DNA from: [Phialemoniopsis] sp. UDSM-2020
Taxonomy: Eukaryota > Ascomycota > Sordariomycetes > Thyridiales > Thyridiaceae
Reading direction: 5' to 3'
Length of the DNA: 64,000 bases
NCBI GenBank assembly: GCA_018873225.1
Contig: JAEILZ010000005.1
Location: forward strand, 2,914,001 to 2,978,000
Shown here: positions 43,092 to 52,191 of the stretch, in pieces
Numbering within the stretch: position 1 is the stretch's first letter
Layout: each line of letters begins with the position of its first letter
Made by a program: the position numbers and the translations under genes
Notes under the pieces: generated by a model
Databases searched by the model: none
Told to the model about the DNA's origin: nothing
Seen by the model: the letters and a program-made list of their open reading frames with translations, nothing else

Positions 43092-44630
43092 TCAGTCATC
43101 AGGACCAGTCAGTGGCTCGTTCGACATCGATATAATGCGCGCCCTGAGATCCGGCTCCTTGTCAAACTTTTTGTCAAAGGGCCACATTGGCCTCCGGATG
43201 TTGTGGTGGCCTAGACGCTCGATGTACTGATCGACACCACCCGGCGTCAGACCTAGCATCCAATCTGCGGCCATGTTGTGCAGCTCCGGCTCCAGATAGC
43301 CGATCTTGACGATGACTATGTCGGCCGAGCGCGGCTTCAGGTCTAGGTTGGTAAAGTCGTGCTCCTTATGGTACGGCTTGCGCAACTTGGTGAGGATGGC
43401 ATATACGCTGCCGACTTGGATGACTACCTCTACCTCGGCGTACTTGTCTCCCTGCTTGATAGCGTGGACTCTGCCAGTCATGGTGATGGGACCGGAATGG
43501 ATGTTGTCGACCTCGGCACCAGCTGTCACGGTGACGGTAGCTCCTACTCCCGCACGCACTGCCGTCTCGATGGCCTTTGGTCCCGGAACACTGGCGTAAA
43601 TGACCGTCGGCCCTGAAGGGTCCTTGAACTCGGGCCTCTCGAGCAACTTGGTCAGGCCCCACGTCATATCACCGGAGCCGCCGGCTGTCGGGTTGTCGCC
43701 TGAGTCGGAGATGAAGAAAGGCCGAGCCTTCGACTTCAGCGCCGCATCGATGCACTCCTTGAACGAGCCCGTCTTGCCCACAAAGTCAAAGTCGGCATGC
43801 GCATTCCAGAACAGCCTGGCCAACTTCTCTGCGCCGGCGGCAACGGCATTCTGGTCCCAGCCTGTGGCCATCACGATAGCCCTGTTGCGCCGCTCGTCGG
43901 CCCAGGCGTAGCCCACCCAGATGGCGGCATCGAGGACGCCGTCCATAGCTTCGACATCGTCCACGGCGGCGTAGATATGCTTGGCCGGTTCCACACGCGT
44001 CGAGGTCTGCTCGCCGGGTAGCAGTATCGGCAGCGGGATCCAGGCCTTGATCGGCCGGCGCTGATCGCGTACCCGCTCGTTCAGCACGTCAACGAGATTG
44101 CGGCAGGCGCGCTCCTTGGTGATGAGGTAGTCTTCGTGGGGCGCCATGCGGTAGCAGGTGATGAGGTCAGTCTGGTGGGCGAGCTCCTGCGAAACGTTGC
44201 CGTGCAGGTCCATCGACGCCGAGACGATGGTGTCCTGGCCAATCACCGCACGGACGCGCCGGAGAAGCTCGGCTTCGGCGTCCTGCATGTCCTCGACGAC
44301 CATGGCGCCGTGGATGTCGAACCAGAGCCCATCGAGAGTTGGTACGTCGGCTACGATGTCTGTCAGCCGCTGGATGATCTCGCCGGCGAGCTCCTCGAAA
44401 GCGGAGCGGGTGACGATGCCTCCCGGCATGGCGTGGCCGATGAGGGCGCCATGCCATTCGGCTGCATCGCCGAGGGGCTCGCCTGGTGTGAGGAAGGGGT
44501 AGCTCTGGGTGATGATCTCATCGCCGCGGGCGGGGTGGAATGCGGGGGCTAGGGTCCGAGTCGGGGTGTAGGTGGAGGTCTCGCACGCCAAGCCGGCGAT
44601 GGCGATGACCGGTAAATAGGGCTCGGCCAT
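43092..44630 (-). CDS. M81-family metallopeptidase (MlrC / microcystinase C homologue)
   Basis: Zinc-dependent amide or peptide hydrolase of the M81 family, whose founder MlrC cleaves linear microcystin products in bacteria. Single exon, 512 residues, full family length. Conserved blocks: AIAGLACETSTYTPT near the N-terminus, GGIVTRSAFEELAGEI, GLWFDIHGAMV, SASMDLHGNVSQEL, CYRMAPHEDY and SDSGDNPTAGGSGD; the His/Asp/Glu positions in these are the probable metal ligands. The C-terminal third reads LGLTPGGVDQYIERLGHHNIRRPMWPFD. The start at 44630 sits in ACCATGG; an in-frame ATG at 44678 would add 16 residues. No signal peptide, so probably cytosolic. In bacteria M81 genes often sit beside hydantoinase or amino-acid genes, matching the neighbours here. 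The physiological substrate is unknown. Confidence 0.9.
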   Translation of the reverse strand: MAEPYLPVIAIAGLACETSTYTPTRTLAPAFHPARGDEIITQSYPFLTPGEPLGDAAEWHGALIGHAMPGGIVTRSAFEELAGEIIQRLTDIVADVPTLDGLWFDIHGAMVVEDMQDAEAELLRRVRAVIGQDTIVSASMDLHGNVSQELAHQTDLITCYRMAPHEDYLITKERACRNLVDVLNERVRDQRRPIKAWIPLPILLPGEQTSTRVEPAKHIYAAVDDVEAMDGVLDAAIWVGYAWADERRNRAIVMATGWDQNAVAAGAEKLARLFWNAHADFDFVGKTGSFKECIDAALKSKARPFFISDSGDNPTAGGSGDMTWGLTKLLERPEFKDPSGPTVIYASVPGPKAIETAVRAGVGATVTVTAGAEVDNIHSGPITMTGRVHAIKQGDKYAEVEVVIQVGSVYAILTKLRKPYHKEHDFTNLDLKPRSADIVIVKIGYLEPELHNMAADWMLGLTPGGVDQYIERLGHHNIRRPMWPFDKKFDKEPDLRARIISMSNEPLTGPDD

Positions 44631-45403
44631 GGTTGTGATGTTGATTGAGAGGGATGAGGTGGGTTGGATCGTGGGCATGATTGGGGTTGCAAGTGAGGGG
44701 TCAGTCAGTCAGTCCCCTGTCTAGGTAGAGAAGCTCCTGCTGCATCCAGTTCTGATCCCGCCATGCCGCTCGGGGCGGAAGTAATGAGTTGTTTAACGGC
44801 AAGCACTGTCAATCAATATCTTGTGATAAGATTGTAGCTCATTCTCATGCTACCTAGACCACTTCGGGCAGCTCGTCGTGGGTGTTTCGGAGCAGAGCAA
44901 CGACATTCGACCCTCATTCGGGGTCTTCCACGCCGGAAAATGGCATTGATAGGCAGATGGACCAGGGCCCGCATAGGTGGGTTACAGGGGTTTTGGGCCA
45001 TGCTATCCCCCGTCAAGCGAACCTTCCCTCGCTGCCTAGGCTGTGCCTAGATTTGCGGCTCCTGTGGTTTGACGACGGCATCACGAGAGCGGCTATTACA
45101 CAGGAAGGATAGGCTTCAGTCCGTTCAAATGCTCGACGATAGAAAGCAGCAATAAAGCAACTCTTGGCGGGTGTGTGTCTGCCTAGCCGTGGTAGAGCAA
45201 CAGCCCCTTTTTTCAAGAGGGTTCGAAGCCTTAGCCGAGATTACGAACTAACGCTAAAAACTCGACAGCAAGACTGTGCCATGTTCAACAGTAAGATGAG
45301 ATATATATCGTCCAATGCTGCATTCGGAATGCAGACTCGCATGATCTCGTCAATCTGAACGCCATTCTTGCTTGCCTTTCTTATCCCTGCGTGTCTATCC
45401 ACA
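44631..45403. promoter_or_regulatory. Divergent promoter region, M81 peptidase and hypothetical gene
   Basis: 773 bp. GATA-type sites (HGATAR) occur at 44824-44829, 44947-44952 and 45137-45142, only slightly above chance. ATATATAT at about 45300-45307 may be the TATA element for the gene starting at 45404. No ORF of interest. Confidence 0.4.
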
Positions 45404-47416
45404 ATGTCTTTCGGAGGTGGTGACGCCGAGATGGACGCTGTCATTCAGCGCATGGTCTTGGAATCTTTCCTCGGCTCGGCCCTGAGACAGGGAACGGGAA
45501 ACTCCCTGCAGGACCGGGGCAACATCCCCTCGCCACTGGGAGAGGACTTGTTATTCGCTCCTAGTTCCCTACGCCCGGACAAGCTGTGGGTTGTCGACCG
45601 AATCTTGGAACCGCAGACCCTTCCGCATTTCTTTGAGGCTGTATGCTGGCGCAAGTTTCCGGATGGCCAGGATTGCCACATCCCGGGCCCTACGGAAGAA
45701 GAAATGATCCTGTCCTCCATACCCTATGTGGGTTGGGCACCAGCGCCGTACAATGCTGTCGAGGGGGTGGCCATGGATCGCCTGATGGCCCGCATCGCCT
45801 CCTTCGAGTTTGACACAAACCTTCTCAACACATCCAAGACCCTTCATGCCATGAAGTCGAGGCTATGGGAGGGGATCATGCCTCTGTCCCACAGGCAGTG
45901 GGTAGAGAAGGGGCTGGACAAGCCCGAGAACTTCAAAGAGGCTTGCCAGTATATCAGCTGGGTTATCAAGGTCTTCCAGTATCTAAATCATTCCTTCGTG
46001 GCTGCTAGGATGCGCGACACCTTCAACAGCATCCACGATGATCTCAAGAACTTCGAAGATGCCCTCAATGCGCGCCGCCGCATGAATGGAGACGAGCCAA
46101 ATGTGCAGATCCGGGCTATATGGACGGCGTACATTCGGGCACACTTCGACTTCATAACAAGGAGAGCCCACGCCTGGGTGCTGGACCGTGTCAACCGTCT
46201 CCGTGTACCGGTCCTGGAAGACTTGCGGAACTATGTCAACCCCGACCCGAGCGGGCTTGACGAGCGCATGTGGGAATTAACCAACAAGATTCACGATCTA
46301 GGTGAAAACTCGGCACTGGCGGACATCCACATCATGCTGCCCATGCAGGGTTACAACGGTGTAGCTCCCTTTGACGACTCCGCTTACCGCGGCGGCCCGC
46401 CCCCGAGCACCGCTCTACCTGGAGCGCACCCGGATCTCCAAAGAAGGACCGAATTGTATCATCTCCGACTCCGGTATCTGACTCGCCTGGAGCAGCAGGG
46501 GGGAGATACTAGCCGCGAGGCCTTCCACAGGATGATTCCCACCATAGATCCCTCCGCCTCTTCGGACGTCCTTCGCACAATCCAGGGCCAGATACGGTCT
46601 CAGGCACAGTCACGGCTCGAGATGCGCGGCGAGCACCCCCTGCCGGCCCAGTTCTGGATGACTGACCTTAGACGGCGGATGAGGCACCCCAACAGTATGA
46701 AATGGGCATTTGTGGGTTACCGGACGTGTCACCAGCACTCTGACGATGAGTGGCAGGACTTCAAGATGAAGTTTGATGCCGACCAAAAGAACTGGGGTAT
46801 AGAGCTTGGCGACATACAAGACATCCGCGAGATCTCCAAAGTGCACTGGCTGGATACCAAGGAACTAGGCATCAACGGCGAGGACCCAGAAGCTGTGAAA
46901 AAGTGAGTGCTGCTCCAAGAAGGAAGGTCTGATCCCAGAACCTGAACGGCTGATGCTTATGACAACAGGCATTTCAAAGAATACATAAAGACTGCTGATG
47001 CGCCCCCAAGCGTTTATGACGACCTGTACCTCGTGGCCGACCAGCCGAGCATTGAGTCATACCTCAAGCCCGTGCCAGAGCAGGGTGGTTTTGTCTTGGC
47101 CATCGATGTGGACCATGATCCCAAGGACCCCCCCGATAGCAACAGAGCCGAGGAGTCGCCGGGTTACGATGGAACGATGAGGGTTCTGACGAGCTTACTC
47201 TGGGATGATATGAACCCGATGATTCTGCTCCAGACACAACATCTATGGGACTTGTGGCCTGTGGCAATGCACCACCCCTTACACGTTTACACTGGGCCAG
47301 TAATGCCAGCCTCTCAGAGGAAGTGGGAGGCCATGGCCAAAGCGAGGAAGATCTTATTTGCCAGCGCCGACAAGTGGAGAGAGCTTTGCGGTGTTGGTGA
47401 GGGAACTGCACAATAA
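45404..47416 (+). CDS. Conserved hypothetical fungal protein
   Basis: 648 residues from exons 45404-46902 and 46969-47416. I recognise no enzyme signature and no transmembrane segment or signal peptide. The C-terminal about 200 residues (FVGYRTCHQHSDDEWQDFKMKF, then VADQPSIESYL and GFVLAIDVDHDP) resemble a module common in uncharacterised filamentous-fungal proteins, where an aromatic YRT motif, SDDxW and a final valine-rich strand recur. The N-terminal 400 residues are mixed helical. The start ATG lies in ACAATGTC; the frame is open to 45368 and that ATG is an alternative. It sits between the M81 and MmgE/PrpD genes, but nothing shows that it belongs to the same pathway. Confidence 0.75.
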
Positions 47417-47502
47417 GTTTGATCATAGACAATCAATTGCAGGTGATACTTCAGCCTCTCAGAGTACCATGCTTCGTATGAGCAATGCTGAAAGACCTGC
47501 TA

Positions 47503-48936
47503 TCATGCAGCGGCCTCGCACTCGCGTATGAAAGACGAGAGGGGCTCTAGTGACGCCATACTCTCTATATCGGTCGTCCACTCAAGTAGCCTTTGTGCAG
47601 AGTCATGTCCTACCACAGCACGGAGCTTTTCTTCCACCTTCTTCCCGCTATATGCTGTTTCCACACTCCAAGGATCGCCGTCCGCATAGTCAGACTCGTC
47701 TGTCCAATTTTGTTCTTTTACTGTGATTGTTGCTGCACCAGGCATCATGCGTTTCTGACCTTGGACCATGTCCGCAGCAAAGGAGTGAGCCCGGTCGAAA
47801 AGCTCTATTCGCACTTTTCTTCGAATATCAAGCGCCCTCTCAGAGTCTGCAATTTCCGGCTCGAACCACTGCGCACCTGGTGGAATGCCAAGAACCATCA
47901 TGGCAACCGCATACTGGTAGCTGAAGGAGTAACCGCAGAATGTGGACGGCCTCGGATTTCTGAAGCGCTCAGAGTTCGCCAAGGGCCCTGTGAACATGAC
48001 AACTTCGTCGATGTCCTCTGGGGTAGGTTTGTGTTTCTCCAGCAGATGCGATAGCGCGGTCATGGGAGCATGCATGAAGCGGCACGTCGGCCACGGCTTG
48101 TACGTAATATCCTCTAGGTGCCATCTGCTCCCGAGTCCTTCTGTCATGCTCGGAGTCCGAGACATAGCAGCGGCATACACCTCCGGCAGACCGACAGGGC
48201 CGTCAAATATGTCCTCGAAGCCCGTCAGGCCGGCTAACGCGCTCACGACGCCGTGCATACCCGTCACCGAGCACCACCCGGCATCACAGTACTTGACGTC
48301 TGGAAGTCGAACCGCCTCAGACCAGCGGTTGCCTATCGGCAGCGGTATATTCGAGGAGGCAATACCGAGCGCCTGCCGTAATGTGCTTGAATCCACGCGC
48401 ACCACTCTTCCGTAGGCCACGCACGCCGCGACCACGACGGGCGCCGCCACGCCCCAGATCCGGGAGAAACCTTGTACTTCTCCGTCGCGGACGGACATCA
48501 TGGGCCCCACAGCACTAGCCATGCGTCCTCCCGCCTCGTATCCGGCCACAATACCGGCAAGCAAATCTGCGCCATGCGAACCTTTGGCTTCTGCGGCAGC
48601 AAAGGCGGCGCAGACAGCTCCGACGCCGAAGTGGACGCCGACAGGGTACGTCTCGTCCCAGTCGAGGAGGTTGCTCAGCCGTGTGTTGGCGTAGAGGGCC
48701 TGAGCCGCTCCGACGGATGACGGCGAGCCGGCGAGGGATGCGGTGCCCGGCCCGCCGAAGAGGGCGGAGCTGGCTAGAATTGGACCTGCTGGGGTGGCGC
48801 TAGCTCCCGCGCGCAGGCAGGCCAGGGTGTCTATAAGGAGGCTTTTGGCTGCATTTCGGATGGCTGGAGGAATGCCGTCGAGGGTGAGGGCCGCGAAGAA
48901 GGTGGCAAACCGAGCTGTCGAGGTGGTCTCGCCCAT
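47503..48936 (-). CDS. MmgE/PrpD family protein
   Basis: Dehydratase/isomerase-like protein of the 2-methylcitrate dehydratase superfamily; in bacteria, members of this family also act on other small polycarboxylates and itaconate-like acids. Single exon, 477 residues, normal length. Visible blocks: FAALTLDGIPPAIRNAAKSL, IDTLACLRAGASATPAGP, LLDWDETYPVGVHFGVG (the D-E/H active-site region in this family), GIVAGYEAGGRM, GFSRIWGVAAPVVVAACVAYG and the Lys-Pro block YKPWPTCRFMHAPMTAL. No mitochondrial presequence is evident. Start MGETTSTARFATFFAAL is standard. Three GATA-type sites lie 75-117 bp upstream. Its role beside an M81 peptidase, D-amino-acid oxidase and oxoprolinase is unclear; it may process the carbon skeleton. 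Confidence 0.9.
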   Translation of the reverse strand: MGETTSTARFATFFAALTLDGIPPAIRNAAKSLLIDTLACLRAGASATPAGPILASSALFGGPGTASLAGSPSSVGAAQALYANTRLSNLLDWDETYPVGVHFGVGAVCAAFAAAEAKGSHGADLLAGIVAGYEAGGRMASAVGPMMSVRDGEVQGFSRIWGVAAPVVVAACVAYGRVVRVDSSTLRQALGIASSNIPLPIGNRWSEAVRLPDVKYCDAGWCSVTGMHGVVSALAGLTGFEDIFDGPVGLPEVYAAAMSRTPSMTEGLGSRWHLEDITYKPWPTCRFMHAPMTALSHLLEKHKPTPEDIDEVVMFTGPLANSERFRNPRPSTFCGYSFSYQYAVAMMVLGIPPGAQWFEPEIADSERALDIRRKVRIELFDRAHSFAADMVQGQKRMMPGAATITVKEQNWTDESDYADGDPWSVETAYSGKKVEEKLRAVVGHDSAQRLLEWTTDIESMASLEPLSSFIRECEAAA

Positions 48937-50035
48937 ATCCGTATGATTCTGCCAGGAGAGAAGCGCTTCGTGCGGAGAGCCCAGGGGCCCCAGGAAACTG
49001 CGCGTTACGCCTATCTATTGCTATCTTGAGTAATGACATTCTAATCCCTATCAGGATATGGGTCGCGAGGTGTGTGAAAGTGGTAGTCGGTCAACGACGC
49101 CGAGAGGGTGAGTCGTGAGGGTGGTGCGGAGCCTGCTCCACTCGGCTATGAAAACCGGCCGACTCCCTCTCTAAGCCGACCTCCTGCCGAGCTGAATTAC
49201 TCAATAGCAAGCACATCCAAGGGTACTGATGAATATGTGTGTACGGAGCCACCAAACAAGATACATGAGACTAGGATTGCATGATCAGTCGGGGATTCAC
49301 ACGGGGCTTCGGCCTCTAGAAGCCCCGGAGCTTTCCCAACCCCGAGTAACCATGGCCATTTCCTCAGTACGTCACTTTGTCGAATAGATAATAGCTTCTG
49401 TTGATAAGAGGAAAGGCTAGTCGTATCACAATTAGTAGAGCAGATTGTCATCAAATCTCGCCGTCAATGTGATCGCAGCCACGGATATGAATGTCGACCG
49501 GCGGGCATAATTCCTAGTACTTCTTCGTGCAGGGCGTCGGTACATATGGCGTAGTGGGAGCGGCAACCAGGGGAAACAAGCACACGCATTTGTTCAAGCT
49601 AGTAACTTGCTCGAATCAAGTACCCTTTGGCCATGGACAGCCTAGGCAGCACGCTGGACCGCAAGTAACCGACATGGCATGGTCTCCATACCGCTGCTCC
49701 CGGCTGGAAAGACCGCGATGGGTATCATGTGCCTCCTATCTCAGCCCCACAACAATGCCAGAGTCCGGGGCAATGTCTACTGGAGCTTGACCCTGGTGCC
49801 CTTTACTCCTATCTTGCTTTGTAACCCAGCTGATTCAGTCACAGATGATAACCAAACTATGTGGACCGGACTACTTTTCAGGTTTGTACGCACATAATTG
49901 TTTCTGTGCATTGCCTGCAAAGCGCGCAATCAGGAAGCAGCAGTCAGATAGTATTGGAAACACCCATTAGGTCAATAGAGCTTTCTCAGTCTCGTCTAAA
50001 AACTACCGTCTATTGCAATGCTCTAGATGTGTATT
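48937..50035. promoter_or_regulatory. Intergenic region upstream of MmgE/PrpD and downstream of the oxidase gene
   Basis: 1.1 kb without a supported gene. HGATAR sites are dense. On the MmgE/PrpD coding strand they occur at 49011-49016, 49021-49026 and 49048-49053; on the other strand AGATAA and TGATAA are about 14 bp apart near 49385-49405. This suggests AreA/NIT2-type nitrogen control. The right part is presumably the 3' UTR of the D-amino-acid oxidase. Confidence 0.55.
49011..49053 (-). promoter_or_regulatory. Cluster of three GATA-factor sites upstream of MmgE/PrpD
   Basis: On the minus strand AGATAG occurs at 49016-49011 and 49026-49021, and TGATAG at 49053-49048. That is three HGATAR matches within 43 bp, 75-117 bp before the ATG at 48936. 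Paired or clustered HGATAR elements are the known target of AreA/NIT2 nitrogen regulators; function here is inference. Confidence 0.55.
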
Positions 50036-51456
50036 CTATAACTTCGCCACAGGCGGCGCAAACAAGAAGTCGTTGACAAGTGTACCAGCGGCCCTCCCCA
50101 CACCGAAGCTGAAGACGTAGCCACCACCCCCAGTTCCTGTGCCCGATTAGCATGATGTCTTGACAGTCAATTTGAAGGCAATATTGGAAAGCGCACGTAC
50201 CATATGCGTGAACGATGTTCTGACCATCGGAGACTTCCTTCTCAACCCTGACTCCGCCTACCCTGGCAGGGCGAATACCGACATTGTCGCGAATAATCTC
50301 CACGTTTTCGACTTTCGAGCCCTTGAAGACACTGGGAGCGTTTTCATGCACGCGCCTTAGAATCTGTGAGCGATCATGGTTAGAATATCGGGCCGTATTT
50401 GCAAAATATTGTCCACTACTTACATCGTTCCTGATGTCAATGTCGACGTGCGGGTCCCTTCCTTTGATGTCAGCAACCTGGCGAGTATAATTTGGTCTGG
50501 CTACCTTCACTCACGTCTTGTTGACCTGCTTGATTCCTCCCAGGATGGCTGTCCCATCCAGGCGTGGGATGACATAGGTGTAGTCCGGTCCATGCCGCAT
50601 GACAATCTTGTTGAAGTCGGTCTTGACGAGGATGGTCTGACCGCGGACCTGCTGGACATTGTGGTCGGATACGTCGCGCAGGAACTTGGACCCGCATCCC
50701 GTGGCGTTGACGAGAACGTCATGCCCAAAGCCCTTGAGCTCGGACAGGGAGTCGACGGACTGACGGACGAAGGTGACACCACTGTCCTTCAGTCTCTTTG
50801 CCAGCCATGAAAGGAAAACGGGTGGTGTGATGACCACTGTCTTGTCTGTTCGGAGTGTTGGTGAGTGGAAGAACTAACGACTTCATGGGGAATACTTACA
50901 CGACATTCCCAAGATGCAACCTTGGGGGAGCTCTTCCTTGGCCATGACGCGGAACTAGCCAGGGTTAGACAGGCTCGTCATAGTGTAGGTTCTTTGATAT
51001 TTCCTACCTCGGGCATCAAGTCGCGATACCAAATCTTGTCAAGAGTCGTCTCATCTTGCAAGTCATTCATTTCGATCCTCTACAAGCGAGGTCAGTAACA
51101 GAACGAAAGACCGGAGTTGGGATGTAGAGTAAAGTCGACGACTCACTCTGACACTGGACTCTGGGTTGCTGGCCGCAAGCGCCCATAGGTAGGCGAATGT
51201 GTCACCCTGCATCTTTTGTTCTCTGGGCGTTGAGCCGTCCAAGGGGAGAAAGACGGCGCCGGCCCAGGGGCTAGCCCAGTTTTGGGTTTCTTCATCCCCA
51301 GGTAGGTCTCGGGCGACGATGGTGATTTTGTGCGATCTCGAAAGCATACTGGCAATAGCCATGCCGACGACCCTGAGATGTATGTTAGTCGTTTGAGATA
51401 TGCCACTTGGTGATGTCCGCTTCTTACCCGGCACCGAGAATAGTGACCTTTGACAT
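50036..51456 (-). CDS. D-amino-acid oxidase (FAD-dependent), peroxisomal
   Basis: Flavoenzyme that oxidises a D-amino acid (or related secondary amine) to the 2-oxo acid with H2O2. 336 residues from eight exons: 51456-51428, 51372-51147, 51079-51008, 50954-50900, 50845-50515, 50457-50424, 50363-50201 and 50136-50036. The N-terminus is the FAD dinucleotide loop VTILGAGVVGMAIA; NWASPWAGAVF is the DAAO signature. VLVNATGCGS, IPRLDGTAILGGIKQ, GIRPARVGGVRVE and the final GGGGYVFSFGVGRAAG follow. The protein ends in AKL, a peroxisomal PTS1 variant. All joins are in frame; the junction at 50515/50457 is the least certain. Divergent from a Dal5-type transporter, so import and oxidation may be co-regulated. 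Confidence 0.9.
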
Positions 51457-52191
51457 CTTGACTGTCTTTTACTTTTTCTTTTGGGACAATGATAGATGGG
51501 GAGAGTGCTGGTCGCTTCGCTTCTAGTGTTGTAACAGAATTGAAAGTAAATTGAGATATACGCCCTGATACTGATATGGGCTACAAGTCCAACAAATGCT
51601 ATCGATGTCGAATAAACGATAAAGGCCAACACCCTTGACACTAGCCAGGCTGGATATAAATGGCGTAGGACCTTTGCCCACGCACTCTGAAAATAACTTC
51701 GAAGCCACCGATAACGGCAACACGGAAGGGGGCCACTCGGTAAACATCGCCGATGTGCTTAGCAGGCCATGATGGTTAGGCCGTCGTTCTCCGCATGATA
51801 GCCCTGGTCAGCTCCTCTTCCAGTCAGGGCGGACTGGTGTGTCAGGCTCTGGGGGATTCGCGGGGCGGAGACGCTAGGCAATCAGCACCGAGCCTAGCGC
51901 GAGACCATCACGAGTTTCCCGAGTTTCCCGATCTAGTGTCGCCTTGGTCTGCCAACCCGCAATCTCTCCTTTCCCCAGGAAAACCAGCCAAGGCCATGGC
52001 CCCAGGGGAAGGCATGCTCTTGTCAAATTAGCTTGGGTTGTCTCGGCCATGCTGGGGTATATATCTTCAGTCACGCGCATCCCAAAGATGATCCTGGACA
52101 TCTCCAAACCACACGACCTGTTCCGTGTCTTGGAAAGAAAGAGTTTGCCACTACCCCAACGCCCGACTCTCGACACAGCTCAGCTCAAAGG
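51457..52191. promoter_or_regulatory. Divergent promoter, D-amino-acid oxidase and Dal5-type transporter
   Basis: 735 bp between divergent starts. TATATAT at 52058-52064 lies 134 bp before the transporter ATG; on the minus strand TTTATATCC at 51660-51652 may serve the oxidase. HGATAR sites occur at 51599-51604 (minus), 51617-51622, 51709-51714 and 51796-51801, about twice the chance expectation, consistent with but not proof of nitrogen control. Confidence 0.5.

Noticed and set aside
51457..52191. GATA-site enrichment in the oxidase/transporter promoter as a separate finding
   Set aside because: Four sites in 735 bp is only about twice chance expectation; noted in the feature but too weak alone.
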